Positions 9,055-18,186 of a stretch of 64,000 bases of DNA are shown here, in pieces. The number at the start of each line of letters is the position of its first letter. The stretch's first letter is position 1. The DNA is from DAISKN01 sp963716925. GTDB taxonomy: Bacteria > Acidobacteriota > Vicinamibacteria > Marinacidobacterales > SMYC01. The notes under the pieces are model-generated. The model saw nothing but the letters and a program-made list of their open reading frames with translations, was not told the DNA's origin and did no database searches. The stretch is from assembly GCA_963716925.1 (NCBI GenBank), contig CAVQUX010000033.1, forward strand, positions 248,001 through 312,000. The letters run 5' to 3'. Position numbers and translations under genes: made by a program.

Positions 9055-11916
9055 TCAGCTGACAGGCCCCAGATGATGATCGAGCCAGTCGAGCAGTCTT
9101 TGAATCATCTGGTTGCGATGCCCCACGAGGACGTGACCGCTTTCGAAGACGACGTGCTCCTTCTCCTCGGACCCAAGAAGCTCGAACATCGGCTTCTGAT
9201 TGGTCTCAACGGGGAAGACGCTATCGTAGGCGCCATTGAGCATGAGGACCGGGATCCTCACTCGCGAGGCGTAGTTGGTCTCGGCCACTTCCGGAAGCGG
9301 CTGGACATGGGGCAACCCACCCCCCATGAGGACGGCGACCCGGAACCGCTCCTCCACGGCGAGAACGATACTCCCGATGCGAGCTCCCCAGCTCACACCG
9401 TAAAAGCCGATGCGTTCGGGGTCGATGTCCGGCCGGCTCTCGAGGTAGTCCAGACTTCGCCTGACGTCCTTGACCCACTGTCCCACGAACTCCGCGTAGG
9501 TCCGGCTCGGATTGGCGTCGGTGTGCTCGAGGCGCGGGTCGTGACGCTCGTAGGTTCCTTTGACAACGGGATATAGAACCGCCCGCCCGCTCATGACGAC
9601 GAAGTCGAAAAAGCCGCTGACATCGAGGTCCTCACTGGTCCCGACCTGCACGCCGTCCGAGCTAGGAAAGACGAGGATCGTTTGGAAGGGAGGCGCCACG
9701 TTCTTGGGCAAGAAGAGATAAGCAATGACTAGCTCGCTACCGTACGCCGCGCTGAACGTGACTTTCTCCCTCTTCCAGTACTGCGATGAGTCATCGACCA
9801 CTTCGACGATGGCGTCGAGTGGTTTCGGGTCGTACTCGAACTGGGCTTCGTAGGCTTCGAAGACCGCATCGACCACGGGCTCGACGTCGCCAAAGCGGCG
9901 GGCAGGACGAGGGATGGGTCGCCGCATCGACTCCAGGTTGGCGTCGCTCGCGTCCGCATAGAGCGCGGTCCGGAATCCGTTCTGAGAAGAGCGATCGAGA
10001 GGGGGTCGCAAGTCTACCTCGAAGAATTGGTAGGCTGGCTCGTTCCAGGCCCCGCCGAGGATGTAGCGAAAGCCCTCCGATTCGTTCCAGCACCACTCCT
10101 TGACGTTCCCAGCCATGTGCCGTGTGCCGTAGGGCCCGCGGGGTCGGCTCGCGACGGGCTCGGGCCCCTCTCCGCCGAAGTTGCTGAACGTGAAGATGGC
10201 GTCGGCCAAGGGCGTATAGGTGCCGCGCGTCCAGTGGTAGATCGTGGGAAGACTTCGACCTTTGAACTTCGCATAGGCGGCGGCCTCGTACCAGCTGACT
10301 CCAGACACGGGGTAGTCGTCGCGCCCCCCAGGGTACGTTCCCCCCTCCCATGTCGACGGGCCCGGCCGGCCGGTTCGATCGCGAAACTCCGCGCGCGACT
10401 GCTCGAATGTGAGCACCCGTCCCTCTTTCTCGATGTCCAGTTCCCAGAAGTCTCGATTCGCGTAGCCCCCTGCGTCGACGAACTCCTTGAAATGCCGGTT
10501 CGTCACTTCGTCCTCGTCGATCCAATAGCCAGGGGTTTCGAGTGGCACCACCGTATCGAATCCGGCGAGATCCACGCCCAGTCGGCCCTTCGGGATATGC
10601 ACCATGCCGGGAGGCACACCTTCGATCGGCTGAAGCTCGACGACCAGCTCCGGAAGCCACTCCGGCACCAGGGATTCGATCTCCAGGTACCCCGTCTTCT
10701 CGATCCGCAGCCAATACGAGCCCATGGGGATGCGCGCGTCTTCGACGGGAGTCGTGCCCAGGTGCTGGTCGGCGCCGACCCCTTGGGGGAAGGGGCGAAA
10801 AATGACATCGGCATCTGGAGGCTCGGTCCGGATGGAAACCCGCCTCGAGATTCTTTCCCATAGATCGCGTAGCGTCGGGTCGTCCCCGAGATAGCGCTCC
10901 GCCCGCTGTGCGAGAAGAAACGCGGCGGCGTACTGGTCCTGGCTTGCGAGACGCGCGATCTCAGGGAGTGCGTCTTCTCTCGCCCACCGCACCCGGGAGC
11001 TTCGGACCGCGAAGAGGCCGACGAAAATAGCGGCTGCACCCGCCGCTAGCCAAGGTGCCAGTCGGCGGCTCGATCGACGCGGTCTCTCCCGCGCCTCGCG
11101 AAGCTCTTTCAGAAGCTCGCCCATCCGCCCAAAACGCTTCGCAGGCTCTTTCGCGAGGCAACCATCGAGGATTCTTTGGAGCTCCGACAGACCTCCGGGC
11201 AAGCGAGGGGCGGGCTGGTGGATGATCGCGTGCAGGACGTCGGGAGCGCTCGGCCCCTGGAAAGGAAGCGCGCCCACGAGCATTTCGTATAGCAGAATGC
11301 CGAAACTGAAGATGTCCGTGCGATGGTCGATGCGTTCGCCTTTCGCTTGCTCCGGGGACATGTAGGATACGGTTCCCAAAACCACGCCCGAGCTGGTTTG
11401 ATTCCGGCGCGCCGTTTCGACCGCACTTGCCGCTTCTCCTTCGCGTTCGATGAGCTTGGCCAGGCCGAAGTCGATGATCTTCACGTGCCCATCCACGGTG
11501 ACCATGACATTCGCGGGCTTGAGATCCCGATGAAGGATGGACTTGCCGTGGGCGCGGGCGAGCCCCTCGGAAATTTCGATTCCGAGCTCCACGGCGCGGT
11601 CGGCCGAAAGCTTCCCTCGCGCGAGAACGTCCTGAAGCTTTTCCCCTTGGATGAGCTCCATGACGATGAAATCGACGCCGTCGACTTCATCGATCTCGTA
11701 GACCACGGCGATGTTGGGGTGCTCCACCGCTGCCGCCGCTCGCGCTTCCTGAACGAAGCGCGCTTTGCGCCCGCGATCAGCGACGAGCTCCGGAGGGAGA
11801 ACCTTGAGGGCGACCTCTCGATTCAGTTTCAAATCGAGGGCGCGGTAGACGATGCCCATGCCGCCGCGGCTGATTTCGGCGAGCACCTTGTAATGGGAGA
11901 TCGTCCGACCGATCAA
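9055..11916 (-). CDS. Ser/Thr protein kinase fused to SUMF1-like and alpha/beta hydrolase domains
   Basis: A 953-residue multidomain protein. Residues about 8-270 are a Hanks-type kinase with ISRGGMGIVY, HRDLKPANV, DFGLAK and YMSPEQAKGE. A membrane segment follows near 300 (WLAAGAAAIFVGLFAV), then a short PEGA-like stretch. About 440-650 is a formylglycine-generating-enzyme (SUMF1) fold with PVSGVSWYEAAAYAKF and MAGNVKEWCWNE. About 690-950 is an alpha/beta hydrolase with nucleophile motif GVSWGA, acid NGAYDS and histidine ESGHVLVGH. The kinase is cytoplasmic and the rest is outside the membrane. Such fusions are known in Acidobacteriota; substrate and signal are unknown. Confidence 0.92.
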   Translation of the reverse strand: MIGRTISHYKVLAEISRGGMGIVYRALDLKLNREVALKVLPPELVADRGRKARFVQEARAAAAVEHPNIAVVYEIDEVDGVDFIVMELIQGEKLQDVLARGKLSADRAVELGIEISEGLARAHGKSILHRDLKPANVMVTVDGHVKIIDFGLAKLIEREGEAASAVETARRNQTSSGVVLGTVSYMSPEQAKGERIDHRTDIFSFGILLYEMLVGALPFQGPSAPDVLHAIIHQPAPRLPGGLSELQRILDGCLAKEPAKRFGRMGELLKELREARERPRRSSRRLAPWLAAGAAAIFVGLFAVRSSRVRWAREDALPEIARLASQDQYAAAFLLAQRAERYLGDDPTLRDLWERISRRVSIRTEPPDADVIFRPFPQGVGADQHLGTTPVEDARIPMGSYWLRIEKTGYLEIESLVPEWLPELVVELQPIEGVPPGMVHIPKGRLGVDLAGFDTVVPLETPGYWIDEDEVTNRHFKEFVDAGGYANRDFWELDIEKEGRVLTFEQSRAEFRDRTGRPGPSTWEGGTYPGGRDDYPVSGVSWYEAAAYAKFKGRSLPTIYHWTRGTYTPLADAIFTFSNFGGEGPEPVASRPRGPYGTRHMAGNVKEWCWNESEGFRYILGGAWNEPAYQFFEVDLRPPLDRSSQNGFRTALYADASDANLESMRRPIPRPARRFGDVEPVVDAVFEAYEAQFEYDPKPLDAIVEVVDDSSQYWKREKVTFSAAYGSELVIAYLFLPKNVAPPFQTILVFPSSDGVQVGTSEDLDVSGFFDFVVMSGRAVLYPVVKGTYERHDPRLEHTDANPSRTYAEFVGQWVKDVRRSLDYLESRPDIDPERIGFYGVSWGARIGSIVLAVEERFRVAVLMGGGLPHVQPLPEVAETNYASRVRIPVLMLNGAYDSVFPVETNQKPMFELLGSEEKEHVVFESGHVLVGHRNQMIQRLLDWLDHHLGPVS

Positions 11917-12303
11917 GGACGGCTCATTCTGCTCCCGCGGCCCGGCATTGGCAAACGTACCCGGGAAGTCGAAAATGCGGAAAGATTCGGGAAGCCACCC
12001 TCTGGAGGAATGGACGATCGAGCGGCGTGAGTTTCTGAAGGCAGCGCCCCGGGCGAATTACGGTCTCCCGAACGATCCCGAGGATCGACTCCGCGAAGCT
12101 CGAAGCCTCTATTACAAGCGCGTGCGCCTGCGCCAGAGTCGATGGCAGTCTCAGGTCCGGGCCGGCCGCGGTTTGCACTTCAGAGAAGACAACGACATCC
12201 TAACGAACCTCGAGCCGCGCACAGGCCTCGGACAGGAGGCGAAGGAAGAGCTCGAAAAGCGCCCGGATCGTCGCCGGCTCGGAGGGTCGTCCGCCTGGCC
12301 GTT
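11917..12303. other. Non-coding or decayed stretch
   Basis: No recognisable gene is seen in these 387 bases on either strand. Short frames exist but have no family motif, signal peptide or ribosome site. Confidence 0.4.
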
Positions 12304-12560
12304 ACTTGGTGCCGATGCGCAGGTTCGAGAAGATGGCACCGATACAGGACTCGCCGCGCTCCGCGGTCACTCGGGCGTTGGCAATGGGGTGAGAGTGGGC
12401 TGCGCGCTCACGAAGCTCCCGCTCGGCGGGGACACGATGACGGGGGCGCTCAGAGTCGGCGCCGGGTCGGAGGGCGACGAATCGTCGCCGCAGCCCGACA
12501 GGGCCCATGCGAGCGCGAGCAGCGCGAAATTTCGGTGGCGAACCGGGTCATTCAGGTCTC
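12304..12560 (-). pseudogene. Remnant of a secreted lipoprotein related to the gene at 32411
   Basis: On the minus strand an ATG at about 12555 is followed, after a frameshift, by the lipoprotein signal FALLALAWALSGCGDD and the sequence APVIVSPPSGSFVSAQPTLT. A second frame then ends with GAIFSNLRIGTK before the stop. The intact lipoprotein at 32411 has the same order (ALSCGSD, SPAAGATVSGSTPTLT, and C-terminal AIFSNVRIGTR) but about 250 residues between. This copy therefore has a large internal deletion plus frameshifts near both the start and the junction. Confidence 0.7.
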
Positions 12561-12778
12561 CTTCGTTGTGTAGTGCCGACGGAATTTCGCCAGACGAGGA
12601 GCAAGAGTCGTGCCTGCTCTTTCTGAGACCCGGCCGGGAGAAGCGCGGATTGCAGGAGAATCCGTGTGGCATTCTGCGACAGGTGTGGCGGAATTACCCG
12701 CGAGCGATTGAATCTAGCGAGCTCAAAGAAGGCTCGGCGTCACGCGGGTGCTGGGCGACATGAGCGATGAACGCCCCA
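12561..12778. other. Intergenic stretch without recognised gene
   Basis: Nothing beyond short frames without family features is seen in these 218 bases. Confidence 0.35.
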
Positions 12779-13165
12779 CTAGAACCTCAGCCGCGCGCAG
12801 GTGGGGTCGAACGTCGGGCTGCTCGGAAGGCACGCCTCGTAGAACCGGCGGTACTTGACGCGGCAGTCGATGCTCACGGGGTCGCGGCCCGGCGTGTGGC
12901 AGTAATTGTGCGCCGGCAGCGTGTCCACGAACCAGAGCCGGCTCCTCCGCCTCCTGGCCTCGGAAAGGAGGCGGAGGAAGAACTCGTCGTCGTGGGCGCT
13001 GTCGAGAAAACCGTAGACGAAACGCCCCAGGTAATAGGCGAGGCTTCCGTCGTCGAGAGACGTCACCACGATGTCACCCGGCTGGAGGTTCTTCTCGAGG
13101 AACCCGACCTGTTCGCCGATGCTCTCCCAGTTGTCCGTCGGAGGGTCCAGGCTGGTCTCGACTGC
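12779..13165 (-). pseudogene. C-terminal part of frameshifted GT39-like glycosyltransferase
   Basis: This frame continues the membrane protein at 13063-14385 after a one-base loss near 13165. It contributes the soluble C-terminal region (DNWESIGEQVGFLEKNL, GDIVVTSLDDGSLAYYLGR, RLWFVDTLPAHNYC) and ends at 12779. Homologous glycosyltransferases carry such a domain after the last membrane helix. No separate start or ribosome site is evident, so it is the separated tail of one gene. Confidence 0.65.
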
Positions 13166-14385
13166 GTGAGCAGGTAGCGCGACTCGAACCCGATGGATCG
13201 CTCGCGCCCTTTGGCCTCGTCGATGAGCCTCGGCGCCAGAATCACGGCGGCGGCGAGCGCCAGCAGGACCGGCGTCTTGAGGCGCAGCGCCGTGAGCCCG
13301 CGGGCAATGAAGAGCGCCGCCGGCGGCAGGATGTAGAACAGATAACGGGGAAATTTCACGTCCCTGGTCGAGAGCAGGATCAACGGCAGGAGAAACCAGG
13401 CGAGTACCAGCGCGTGTCCCGGTCGAAGTTCCGAGTCCTTCAAAAGCCGCGAGGTCACGGCGGCGATGCCGATTGCAAAGAGCGTCACCGGCAGAAACAG
13501 GTTGAACAGAAGGACGACTATCGACGGGTCGTAAGCGAAATCTCCTCCGTTCAGGAACGTGAGGAAGAGAGCGACGTAGTGGAAGGGGCTCGGGTGGCAG
13601 CCCGAGGGCTGGTTGTGGCAGCCGACGGAATGGAAGAAGGGGAGGGTGTCGTAGTACTTCGCCTGGAGGGCCGAGTAAACGAGGATTCCGATCGCGTTCG
13701 CGGCAAGGTAGCGCTTCGAAAGAACGGGTCGGTTCCAGGCGAAGAGAAGGCCGACGACCACTACCGGGACCACGAGGTAGCCGATCGCATGGCCGAGGAC
13801 CGTCGCCAGGAGAAACAACGGCCATAGACCGCGGCTGCGCTCGCGTCCGCCGGGGCACGAGGCGTCGAAGAGGAAGTAGAGCGTGAAGGCCATCAGGCAG
13901 GCGACGAAGGCGAAGTGACGCGCTTCCCGGGAGGAGTCGGCGAATTGGGGCATCGCCGACAGGAAGGCGCAGGCGAGAAGCGCCGTCGAGGCGCCGTAGA
14001 GGCGGCGGAAGAGAAGGAAGCAGGGCACGAGCAGGACCAGGGCCGCGAGCACCGAGAAGCCGCGGGCCGTCGTCTCCGAAAAGCCGAAGACGGCGGCGGC
14101 CGCGGCCAGAGCGTAGCGGTAGAGCGGCGCCGACGGATCCCAGAGGTCGTCCTGGAGCTGCAGCGCCATGAAATCGAGGTCGAGGGGATTGCTCGGGACC
14201 CCTTCTCTCAAGATGCTCTGGGCGGGAAAGGCGGCGATGGCCTCGTCGACCCAGAACGGCTGCGCACCCACGTTCCAGAACATGAGAGCGAAGCTCGCCG
14301 CGATGGTGGCGAGCGACAGGAAAATCACCCCGTCGTCGGAACAGCCGAGCCATCGTCGAAGCGCGTGGAGAGAGCGTCGAAGCAT
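13063..14385 (-). CDS. GT39/ArnT-like membrane glycosyltransferase, frameshifted near C-terminus
   Basis: A polytopic protein of 440 residues as read. The dolichyl-phosphate-mannose/ArnT-like signature is an acidic pair in the first periplasmic loop (FWVDEAIAAFP, near residue 48), followed by about ten hydrophobic helices. Family members transfer a sugar from a polyprenyl-phosphate donor to lipid or protein outside the membrane. The last 40 residues are an Arg-rich out-of-frame tail; the true C-terminus lies in the neighbouring frame down to 12779. It is divergent from a second GT39-like gene at 14438, 52 bp away. Confidence 0.8.
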   Translation of the reverse strand: MLRRSLHALRRWLGCSDDGVIFLSLATIAASFALMFWNVGAQPFWVDEAIAAFPAQSILREGVPSNPLDLDFMALQLQDDLWDPSAPLYRYALAAAAAVFGFSETTARGFSVLAALVLLVPCFLLFRRLYGASTALLACAFLSAMPQFADSSREARHFAFVACLMAFTLYFLFDASCPGGRERSRGLWPLFLLATVLGHAIGYLVVPVVVVGLLFAWNRPVLSKRYLAANAIGILVYSALQAKYYDTLPFFHSVGCHNQPSGCHPSPFHYVALFLTFLNGGDFAYDPSIVVLLFNLFLPVTLFAIGIAAVTSRLLKDSELRPGHALVLAWFLLPLILLSTRDVKFPRYLFYILPPAALFIARGLTALRLKTPVLLALAAAVILAPRLIDEAKGRERSIGFESRYLLTQSRPAWTLRRTTGRASANRSGSSRRTSSRVTSW

Positions 14386-14424
14386 CGAGTTCGGGTCGAG
14401 CTAGTCGAAAGCCCGCCCCTGGCA

Positions 14425-14430
14425 TAGACT
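14425..14430 (+). promoter_or_regulatory. -10-like box TAGACT before the GTG at 14438
   Basis: TAGACT is followed by 7 nt and the GTG start, without a Shine-Dalgarno sequence. This is a probable leaderless start. Confidence 0.4.
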
Positions 14431-14437
14431 GCCCGCC

Positions 14438-16039
14438 GTGTCGGCGAGCACCGGAGAGGTCGCGGCTCGGCGCGGGTGGGGGTGGGCCGCCCTGCCGTGG
14501 GCTGTTGCCGTCGTTTTCATTGTCATCACTGCGCCCAGGCTCGACGTCCTCCGGCCGAACGTCGACGAGGGCGTCTATATACAACAGGCGCGGCTCGTTC
14601 GCCAGGGAGAGGTTCCCTACGTCGACTTCTTCTATCATCAAACCCCGCTCTACCTGTACGCCCTCGCGGGTTTCGGCTCGCTCGTCGCCGACTCGCTCGC
14701 CGGCTACCGCCTCTTCTCGCTCCTCGCGAGCGCGCTCACCGGCGTTCTCGTGTACCACGCGGGCCGCAGGCTCGAGGATAAATCCACGGGATTGCTCGCC
14801 CAGCTCGCGTTCTACGCGGCGCCCCTCCAGGTCTACGCTTTCCTCGCGCTCCCGAACGCTCTCACGGCCCTTCTGGCCGCCGCCGGCGTCTTCGCGATCC
14901 TGCTGCGCCCGGGTCTCGCCTGGGCTTTCCTCGCGGGCCTCTTCCTGTCGATCGCCGTTCTGGTAAAGCCCCTCGCGGTTCCCGTGGTGCTCGCCCTCGG
15001 CCTCTCACTCGTTCTCGTCCGAAGCGAACGGCGGAAGCTCCCCGCGCTCGCGGCGAGCGGTCTCGCCGCCGGCCTCGCCGCCTGGTTCTTCCTCCACGCG
15101 GCGACGGGCGGCGCCTTCACCCGGGTCCTCGAACTCCAGGCCCGGCGGTACTCCGGCAAGAGCGGCTTCGAGCTCATGGCGCATTACGACGACTTCCGGA
15201 AGGCCGTAATCGCACGCGGCGCCACGACTCCCACGAGCTGGAACTTGAGCGAGCATTCGCGGGCGTTCCTGAGCGGCGGGCTGACGAACGGAAACTTCTG
15301 GCTGCTCCTCGCCGCCGCCGCCTCGCCCTTTCTCTGGAAGGGGCGCATGCCGCGGCCGCTCCTTCTCGGGCTCTCCCTGTGGCTTCTCGCCGCCTTCTGG
15401 TTCTCGGTGTTCGTCTGGGAGCCTATCTGGGATCACTATTTCGTTTTGTATCTGCCGCCGCTCGCCTTGTTCGCGGGCATCACACTGAAGGCGTCCCTCG
15501 GCGCGAGACGAGGGTGGGCCCGGGCTCTCGCGCTCCTGCTGGTCGTAGGATGCACCCTACTCGGACACAGCCAGCGCTTCGTCGACCCGCTCTGGTACCG
15601 GCAGGCGCGAGCCGCCGGCTCGAGGGCGCGGGGCCGCGAGCTCTTCACCTTCAATCCCTTGATCCATGTGGTCGCGGGAACGCGCCCCGCCTGCGGTCTC
15701 ATCGATCCCCTCAACGTCTACGGCGAGCACGCCATCGCGGCGCTCGATCCCGAAAGTCCCCTGAAACGCTTTCAGATCACCGCGGAGGACGTCGTCACGT
15801 GCCTCGGCGACGATACTCCCGTGGTGATCGACGACTACGCCTTCTGGTTTCTCGAGCCGCCCCTCTTCTCCTGGCTGAAGCGGACGCCGGACCGGCTGAT
15901 CTTCTTCGGTCCCGATGCCCGCCGACGATTCGAGAGCACGACGCCGGGAGGAGCCCTTGCCCCTCCCGCCGAGGAGGAGGCAGCTGCCGCTCGGCGATCC
16001 AGGAGCGGGCGTGCCAAGTCCCGCGCCGACTTCGAGTAG
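14438..16039 (+). CDS. GT39-like membrane glycosyltransferase
   Basis: A 533-residue polytopic protein. The first loop has NVDEGVYIQQARLV, the Asp-Glu pair used by GT39/ArnT-like enzymes, and YHQTPLYLYAL, followed by many hydrophobic helices to about residue 390. A soluble tail rich in charged residues and alanine ends the protein. It is divergent from the frameshifted relative at 12779-14385, and the two may act on the same cell-envelope glycan. The sugar donor and acceptor cannot be inferred. The GTG start at 14438 is supported by the -10-like box 7 nt upstream. Confidence 0.85.
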   Translation: MSASTGEVAARRGWGWAALPWAVAVVFIVITAPRLDVLRPNVDEGVYIQQARLVRQGEVPYVDFFYHQTPLYLYALAGFGSLVADSLAGYRLFSLLASALTGVLVYHAGRRLEDKSTGLLAQLAFYAAPLQVYAFLALPNALTALLAAAGVFAILLRPGLAWAFLAGLFLSIAVLVKPLAVPVVLALGLSLVLVRSERRKLPALAASGLAAGLAAWFFLHAATGGAFTRVLELQARRYSGKSGFELMAHYDDFRKAVIARGATTPTSWNLSEHSRAFLSGGLTNGNFWLLLAAAASPFLWKGRMPRPLLLGLSLWLLAAFWFSVFVWEPIWDHYFVLYLPPLALFAGITLKASLGARRGWARALALLLVVGCTLLGHSQRFVDPLWYRQARAAGSRARGRELFTFNPLIHVVAGTRPACGLIDPLNVYGEHAIAALDPESPLKRFQITAEDVVTCLGDDTPVVIDDYAFWFLEPPLFSWLKRTPDRLIFFGPDARRRFESTTPGGALAPPAEEEAAAARRSRSGRAKSRADFE

Positions 16040-16190
16040 ATAGCCCAGGGTGAGCGCCGTCAACAGGACGTTGACGATCCAGCTCTTGAAATACTCGCGC
16101 GCGGTGCCGGTGAAGGAGAAGCGGGACACGCTCCCTACCGAGGCCCTCGGCGAATCGAGACCGGCGAGCTCGTTCGTACCACGGTCGCCG
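16020..16190 (-). pseudogene. Fragment of a DUF898 (YjgN-like) membrane protein
   Basis: On the minus strand one frame reads VSRFSFTGTAREYFKSW followed by IVNVLLTALTLG, the characteristic N-terminal box of DUF898 proteins. The frame is then disturbed (an apparent extra base before IYSK) and the rest of the protein is absent, because the segment runs into the 3' end of the glycosyltransferase. It is a truncated remnant. The remainder of 16040-16235 shows nothing else. Confidence 0.55.
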
Positions 16191-16231
16191 CGAGACACCA
16201 CTCCCCCTGATTCCGGCGCTCTTGAGCTCCC

Positions 16232-17107
16232 GTGTTGACACCCCCGCGGTCCGGGTGTCACAGTGCGCCGGTGAGCGTGGCCGCCGCCCTCGCCGTTCTC
16301 GCCCTGGCCACGCTGCCGATCGAGAGCCAGACGAGCGAGTATCGCGCTCCCCGCACGGCCGATGGTCGTCCCGATCTGAACGGCATCTGGCAGGCGTTGA
16401 ACACGGCGAACTACGACCTCGAGACCCACATGGCGCGACCCGCGATGGCGCTTCGAGAAGGCCCGCACGGCCCGCTTCCCTCGCCCGAGGTACTGACCCT
16501 CGGCGCCGTGGGCGCGGTTCCGGGCGGTCTCGGCGTCGTCGAGGGGGGCGCGATCCCGTACAAAGCGGAGGCCCTGGCGAAAAAGAAGGAGAACCAGGAG
16601 AACTGGCTGACGCGGGACCCGGAGATCCACTGTTATCTTCCCGGCGTCCCCCGCGCGACGTACATGCCGTACCCGTTCCAGATCTTTCAGAGCGCGAACG
16701 GCATCATCATTAGTTATGAGTACGCGGGGGCGGTTCGCGAGGTCTACTTGCACGACCCGGGTCCTCCCCCCGTCGAGTCCTGGATGGGGCAGTCCGTCGG
16801 ACGCTGGGAGGGAGAGACGCTCGTCGTCGAGGTCACGGGGTTCAACGATCGAACGTGGTTCGACCGGTCCGGCAACTTCCACAGCGCGCAGCTTCGAGTC
16901 GTGGAACGTTACACCCCGGTCGCCCCCGATCACCTGCTGTACGAGGCGACCATCGAGGATCCCGAGGTGTTCACGAGACCCTGGAAGATCCGGATGCCGC
17001 TCTATCGCCGGGTGGAGCCGGCGGCGCAGCTCTTCGACTTCAAGTGCGTCGAGTTCGTGGAAGAGCTGATGTACGGACAGTATCGACGGAAACCGCTCAT
17101 TCGATAA
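16232..17107 (+). CDS. Secreted protein of the 'DGRPDLNGIW' family
   Basis: A 291-residue protein of a family common in Acidobacteriota and without known activity. The likely start is the GTG at 16271, which gives a signal peptide (VAAALAVLALATLPIESQ); 16232 is the longest option. The mature N-terminus has TADGRPDLNGIWQ. The middle and C-terminal parts share GRWEGETLVVEVTGFND and VVERYTPV with the following gene, of which it is a paralogue. It is first in a run of four secreted-protein genes. The function is unknown; the fold is probably beta-rich. Confidence 0.8.
   Translation: MLTPPRSGCHSAPVSVAAALAVLALATLPIESQTSEYRAPRTADGRPDLNGIWQALNTANYDLETHMARPAMALREGPHGPLPSPEVLTLGAVGAVPGGLGVVEGGAIPYKAEALAKKKENQENWLTRDPEIHCYLPGVPRATYMPYPFQIFQSANGIIISYEYAGAVREVYLHDPGPPPVESWMGQSVGRWEGETLVVEVTGFNDRTWFDRSGNFHSAQLRVVERYTPVAPDHLLYEATIEDPEVFTRPWKIRMPLYRRVEPAAQLFDFKCVEFVEELMYGQYRRKPLIR
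16236..16260. promoter_or_regulatory. Perfect inverted repeat upstream of secreted-protein operon
   Basis: TGACACCC (16236-16243) and GGGTGTCA (16253-16260) form 8-bp perfect arms around a 9-nt spacer. It lies just before the probable GTG start at 16271. It could be an operator or an mRNA hairpin; TTGACA at 16235-16240 has no matching -10 box. Confidence 0.45.
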
Positions 17108-17123
17108 CGAAGCGAGGTCCTTC

Positions 17124-18182
17124 ATGCGCGCTCTGATCCTCCTCGGCCTTGCGTTGATGACGGGGCAGGATGCGCCATCCCGGACCTGGACGGTCCCGCG
17201 GACCCCGGACGGACGTCCAGACTTGTCGGGTACCTTTGACACCGCCACCCTGACGCCTCTCGAAAGACCAGACCGGTTCGGAGACAAGCTGTTCCTCACC
17301 GCGGAGGAAGCGGCGGCGATCGAGAAAGAGGAGCAGGCGCTCAGCGAGGAATTGGGTCGGCCGAGCGATCCCGAACGGGAAGCGCCGCCCGTCGGAGGCG
17401 ACGGCTCTCCCGGCCCCTACGGAAACGTCGGGGGCTACAACTTCTTCTGGATCGATCGCGGGACCGAAGTCTTCGAGCTCGACGGGCGGCGGCGGACATC
17501 GATCCTCGTCGACCCGCCGAACGGCCAGCTGCCGCCGTTCACTCCCGAAGCGGCAAAGAGAGCCGCCGCGCGCCGAGCTCTATATAAGGAGAACGTGGGG
17601 GAGAATACGGGAGAGGCCTGGTGGCTCGAGATCGAGGGACCCGGACCCTACGACGATCCGGAGCAGCGACCGCTCGGCGAACGGTGCCTGCTGGGGTTCG
17701 GATCGACCTCCGGCCCGCCCTCGCTGCCCGTGCTCTACAACAACCTGAAGCGCATCGTCCAGACTCCCGACTACGTCGTGATTCTCGTCGAGATGGTGCA
17801 CGACGCCCGGATCATCCCCCTGAATCGCGAGCATGCGCCGAAAGAGATCCGGAAGTGGATGGGAGATTCGGTGGGTCACTGGGAGGGCGACACGCTGGTG
17901 GTGGACACGACGAATTTCGGAAAGACTCCCGCGCTCTACTCCGCTTCGGAAAACCTGCACGTGGTCGAACGATTCACCCGCATCGCCGAGAACAAGATCC
18001 TGTACCAGTTCACCGTCGACGATCCCACGGTCTGGACAAAGCCCTGGAGCGGAGAGTACCCCTGGGTCGCGACCGACGAGCCGCTTTACGAGTACGCTTG
18101 CCACGAAGGGAACTACTCCTTCGGCGGCATCCTGAGAGGCGCGAGGCTGCTGGAGGCCGAAGCCGCGAAAAAGCGGGAGTGA
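17124..18182 (+). CDS. Secreted protein of the 'DGRPDLSGTF' family, paralogue
   Basis: A 352-residue paralogue of the preceding gene with a short signal peptide (MRALILLGLALMTGQ), TPDGRPDLSGTF near residue 27, and the shared block VGHWEGDTLVVDTTNFG and VVERFTRI. It has an inserted acidic region around 60-100 that the first copy lacks. GCGAGG upstream of the ATG is a plausible ribosome site. The 16-nt gap and same direction suggest an operon with 16271-17107 and the DUF6152 gene. The biochemical role is unknown. Confidence 0.82.
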   Translation: MRALILLGLALMTGQDAPSRTWTVPRTPDGRPDLSGTFDTATLTPLERPDRFGDKLFLTAEEAAAIEKEEQALSEELGRPSDPEREAPPVGGDGSPGPYGNVGGYNFFWIDRGTEVFELDGRRRTSILVDPPNGQLPPFTPEAAKRAAARRALYKENVGENTGEAWWLEIEGPGPYDDPEQRPLGERCLLGFGSTSGPPSLPVLYNNLKRIVQTPDYVVILVEMVHDARIIPLNREHAPKEIRKWMGDSVGHWEGDTLVVDTTNFGKTPALYSASENLHVVERFTRIAENKILYQFTVDDPTVWTKPWSGEYPWVATDEPLYEYACHEGNYSFGGILRGARLLEAEAAKKRE

Positions 18183-18186
18183 GAGG

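Noticed and set aside
16235..16263. TTGACA at 16235 as a -35 box for the secreted-protein operon
   Set aside because: No acceptable -10 hexamer lies 15-19 bp downstream; the element is better described as part of the inverted repeat.
15557..17299. Minus-strand frame of 580 codons
   Set aside because: Mostly a shadow of the glycosyltransferase and secreted-protein genes; only the short DUF898 box inside it is kept as a remnant.
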